NCBI GenBank assembly: GCA_016802295.1
Contig: JAESIW010000020.1
Coordinates: 1,453,766 to 1,517,765, forward strand
Direction of reading: 5' to 3'
Length of the DNA: 64,000 nt
Origin: Brachionus rotundiformis
Taxonomy: Eukaryota; Rotifera; Eurotatoria; Ploima; Brachionidae
Shown: positions 61,901 through 64,000 of the stretch, piece after piece
Layout: the number at the start of each line of letters is the position of its first letter
How positions within the stretch are numbered: position 1 is the stretch's first letter
Translations under genes and position numbers: made by a program
Notes under the pieces: generated by a model
The model's input: the letters and a program-made list of their open reading frames with translations, nothing else
What the model was told of the DNA's origin: nothing
Databases searched by the model: none

Positions 61901-64000
61901 TTTATTTAAAAAATTTGGTACATCTAAACTGGCTGTTGATAACCTAAGTCTAAATTTTTATGAAAATCAGATAACTTCTTTTTTGGGCCATAATGGAGCT
62001 GGAAAAACTACTACCATGAGTATATTAACTGGTCTCCTACCTGCCACTAGTGGCACTGCTTTTATTTATGACAAAGACATACGTACAGATATTAATGAAA
62101 TACGTAAAAATTTGGGATTTTGTCCACAGCATAATGTTTTGTTCGATAATCTAACAGTTGAAGAACACTTGTGGTTTTATGCTAAGATTAAGTTTATTAA
62201 TGATGCAGCTATAAATGAGCTAATTGAGAATTTTTTGGTCGATACTGACTTGGCAAAAAAAAGAAAAAATTTGGTTCATACTTTATCCGGTGGAATGCAA
62301 AGAAAATTAAGTGTAGCAATCTCATTTGTCGGTGATGCTAACTTGGTAATATTAGATGAACCGGTAAGAATTTTTTTATTTAAATTTTATAAGCTTTTTA
62401 TTTGAAGATAATATAATAATATAATGATAATTAATATATATAGTTTTTAGAAAAAACAAAGCAAAAAATTTACATTTGTTTTATTAAAATTTTTACCAAA
62501 CTTAAAAAATGTTTTCAAAAATAAAATGATTAAATATTTCTTGTAAGATCATAAATTATTGCTAGTTTAAATATTATCTAAGTTATTGATAAAGTCTAGA
62601 GATTTTTTCATATTTATAAAGTCACTTTTTAGACATTGACGAATTATAATGTCGGTCGAGCTAATTATTAAAAATTAATACATTAAATTGTTATGTAGCA
62701 TCCAAATTAAAAAAAATGCCATTGTCTTTTCAAAAAATTGTCATATATCCAATTTATAAAATTTATTATTTTAATTTCAAAATTTTTTAGGATAAATTCA
62801 TCAAAAGCCTCATAAAAAAAATGAATATTTTGTCTGCTTTACCGAAAAAATTTTAACCAAAATATATCTTTTTATAGGTAACCATTCTTTAAATATTAGG
62901 TCTTGACAGTTCATTTTCTAAATTTTCAAATAGAAATAAATGGGTAATTAGCAAAAAATAACAAAATATATAAATGACAAAAATATTTTTTAATTAGAAG
63001 TTCATTAATTAATTTTTAAATTCTATAAGACTGCTGGAGTTGATCCACATGCGCGAAGAGCTATCTGGGATTTACTTCTTAAGTACAAACAAGGTAGAAC
63101 AATCATTCTTTCTACTCATCACATGGACGAAGCTGAGCTATTAGGAGATCGAATAGCCATTATATCGAATGGAGAGCTCCAATGTTGCGGGACTTCATTA
63201 TTTTTGAAAAACGCGTTAGGTGAAGGAAATAACTTAACATTGGTAAAAGATTGTGAACTAATAAACCAAGACTTGGATATATATCAAGAGGAGCTTAGAA
63301 AAAGTGGACCTGAATCACCGATAATAAGATCACTTCAGAACTTGGCAGAAATTAGTTTGATAACATCAGAAAGTATTGCTTATCTCCTTCAAGACAAATA
63401 TATAAATGAGATACTTAGTGTGATAAAGCGGTTTGTTCCATCGGCTTTTTTGAAGAACGTAACATTGAGAGAGTATCAATTTGTGCTGCCTTTGCACGAA
63501 CGCTCAAATCCTCGCTATTGGGACCTTTTTAAAGAATTGGAGAAAAATCTGGTACGTTTAAGGATCAAGTGTTATGGCGTGCATGATGTATCATTAGAAG
63601 AGATATTCGTCAAGGCTGTAGAGCTGAAAGCTAGCTCAAAAAAAAATGACCAAAGTGATGAAGAAAAAAGTCCTGTTGATTTATCTCTTTATAATATAGA
63701 CTACATTTATTCAGATTTGGAAACAGGATATAGAGCTTATTTTAAACAAGTTAAATCTTTGGTAATCAAAAAATATCTTTATAATAAAAGAAATTGGAAG
63801 AGTTTACTGACACAAATAATTTTGCCAGCTTGTTTTGTCAGCATAGCAATGACTGTGGCGCTATCTGCACCAGGTTTTCTTGACCTTCCTCCACTAGAAT
63901 TAAGTCCTGCGCAATTTTATCCTCTAACAAAACCAGATGGTACTTACATTCCATTCTCACATAACCCGAATATGACCTCAGAATTTGGAACCAAATCAGC
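58906..64000 (+). CDS. ABCA2: ABC transporter subfamily A member 2 (5' part; cut by window edge)
   Basis: Exons 58906-58992, 59042-59135, 59185-59302, 59720-62363 and 63030-64000 (open) join in phase to 1304 residues, about half of an ABCA2 (about 2430). It begins MKVQSVFKKFLHQLKLLLWKN, the cytosolic start of A-type ABC proteins, then helix 1, a large ectodomain with the LDTIDSAACSWLW-like block (DQIDTIDSAACSW), six-helix domain 1 and nucleotide-binding domain 1: Walker A GHNGAGKTT, Q-loop CPQHNVLF, signature LSGGMQRKLS, Walker B LVILDEP, D-loop TAGVDP, switch STHHMDEAE. After it the second half starts with IILPACFVSIAMTVALSAP and DLPPLELSP, close to ABCA2. A 666-nt intron falls between Walker B and the D-loop. 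In mammals ABCA2 is a lysosomal lipid transporter of oligodendrocytes and neurons; the role here is inferred. Confidence 0.95.

Noticed and set aside
1..64000. CRISPR array, bacterial operon, phage or viral genes
   Set aside because: No regularly spaced repeats, no ribosome-binding-site-led gene clusters, and all recognised genes are interrupted animal genes. Retroelement relics explain the reverse-transcriptase-like frames.

Overview
The window is nuclear DNA from an AT-rich animal genome. The genes are interrupted by many introns. Their products (SMC3, SET/NAP1, CTR copper transporter, cyclic-nucleotide-gated channel, ADGRA-type adhesion GPCR, LIV-1 ZIP transporter, GABA-B receptor, ABCA2) belong together only in a metazoan, most likely a bilaterian. 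Very low GC, introns of about 45-60 nt and many decayed non-LTR retrotransposon tails would suit a small spiralian such as a monogonont rotifer. That taxonomic guess is inference; no marker gene settles it. I see no rRNA, tRNA, CRISPR array or prokaryotic operon.

Layout, left to right. 0-4.4 kb: the minus-strand 5' exon of SMC3, with its next intron running off the left edge and filled with transposon debris. 4.4-10.3 kb: decayed retroelements around a compact, intronless SET gene. 10.8-14.9 kb: a CTR copper transporter (+) tail-to-tail with a CNG channel subunit (-). 15-19.1 kb: a foldback element, then two related four-helix membrane protein genes in tail-to-tail arrangement. 19.3-21.3 kb: retrotransposon graveyard. 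21.5-28.5 kb: a full ADGRA-like adhesion GPCR (-). 30.3-33.0 kb: a 13-exon ZIP4/ZIP12-like transporter (+). 36.9-38.2 kb: an unidentified disordered protein (-). 38.4-51.2 kb: about 12.8 kb with no recognisable gene. 51.2-54.8 kb: a 12-exon GABA-B receptor, closest to subunit 2 (-). 58.9-64.0 kb: the 5' part of ABCA2 (+), cut by the window edge.

I joined exons by hand, using GT-AG (one GC-AG) boundaries, reading-frame phase and family alignment from memory. In every multi-exon model the exon lengths sum to a whole number of codons, except where the gene leaves the window. Most introns are about 45-80 nt. Several of the long ones (SMC3, CNG intron 2, the four-helix gene, the GPCR) hold identifiable mobile elements, so transposon insertion explains much of the intron growth here.

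The genes look like ordinary, independently regulated animal loci rather than a dedicated pathway. Several (CNG, GABA-B, ABCA2) are neuronal in other animals, but they are not an operon. I found no convincing new multi-gene system. The best leads are three MITE-like families with clear terminal repeats (one with an empty site in the same window), the altered CNG pore, the paired four-helix genes, and the large gene-free interval.
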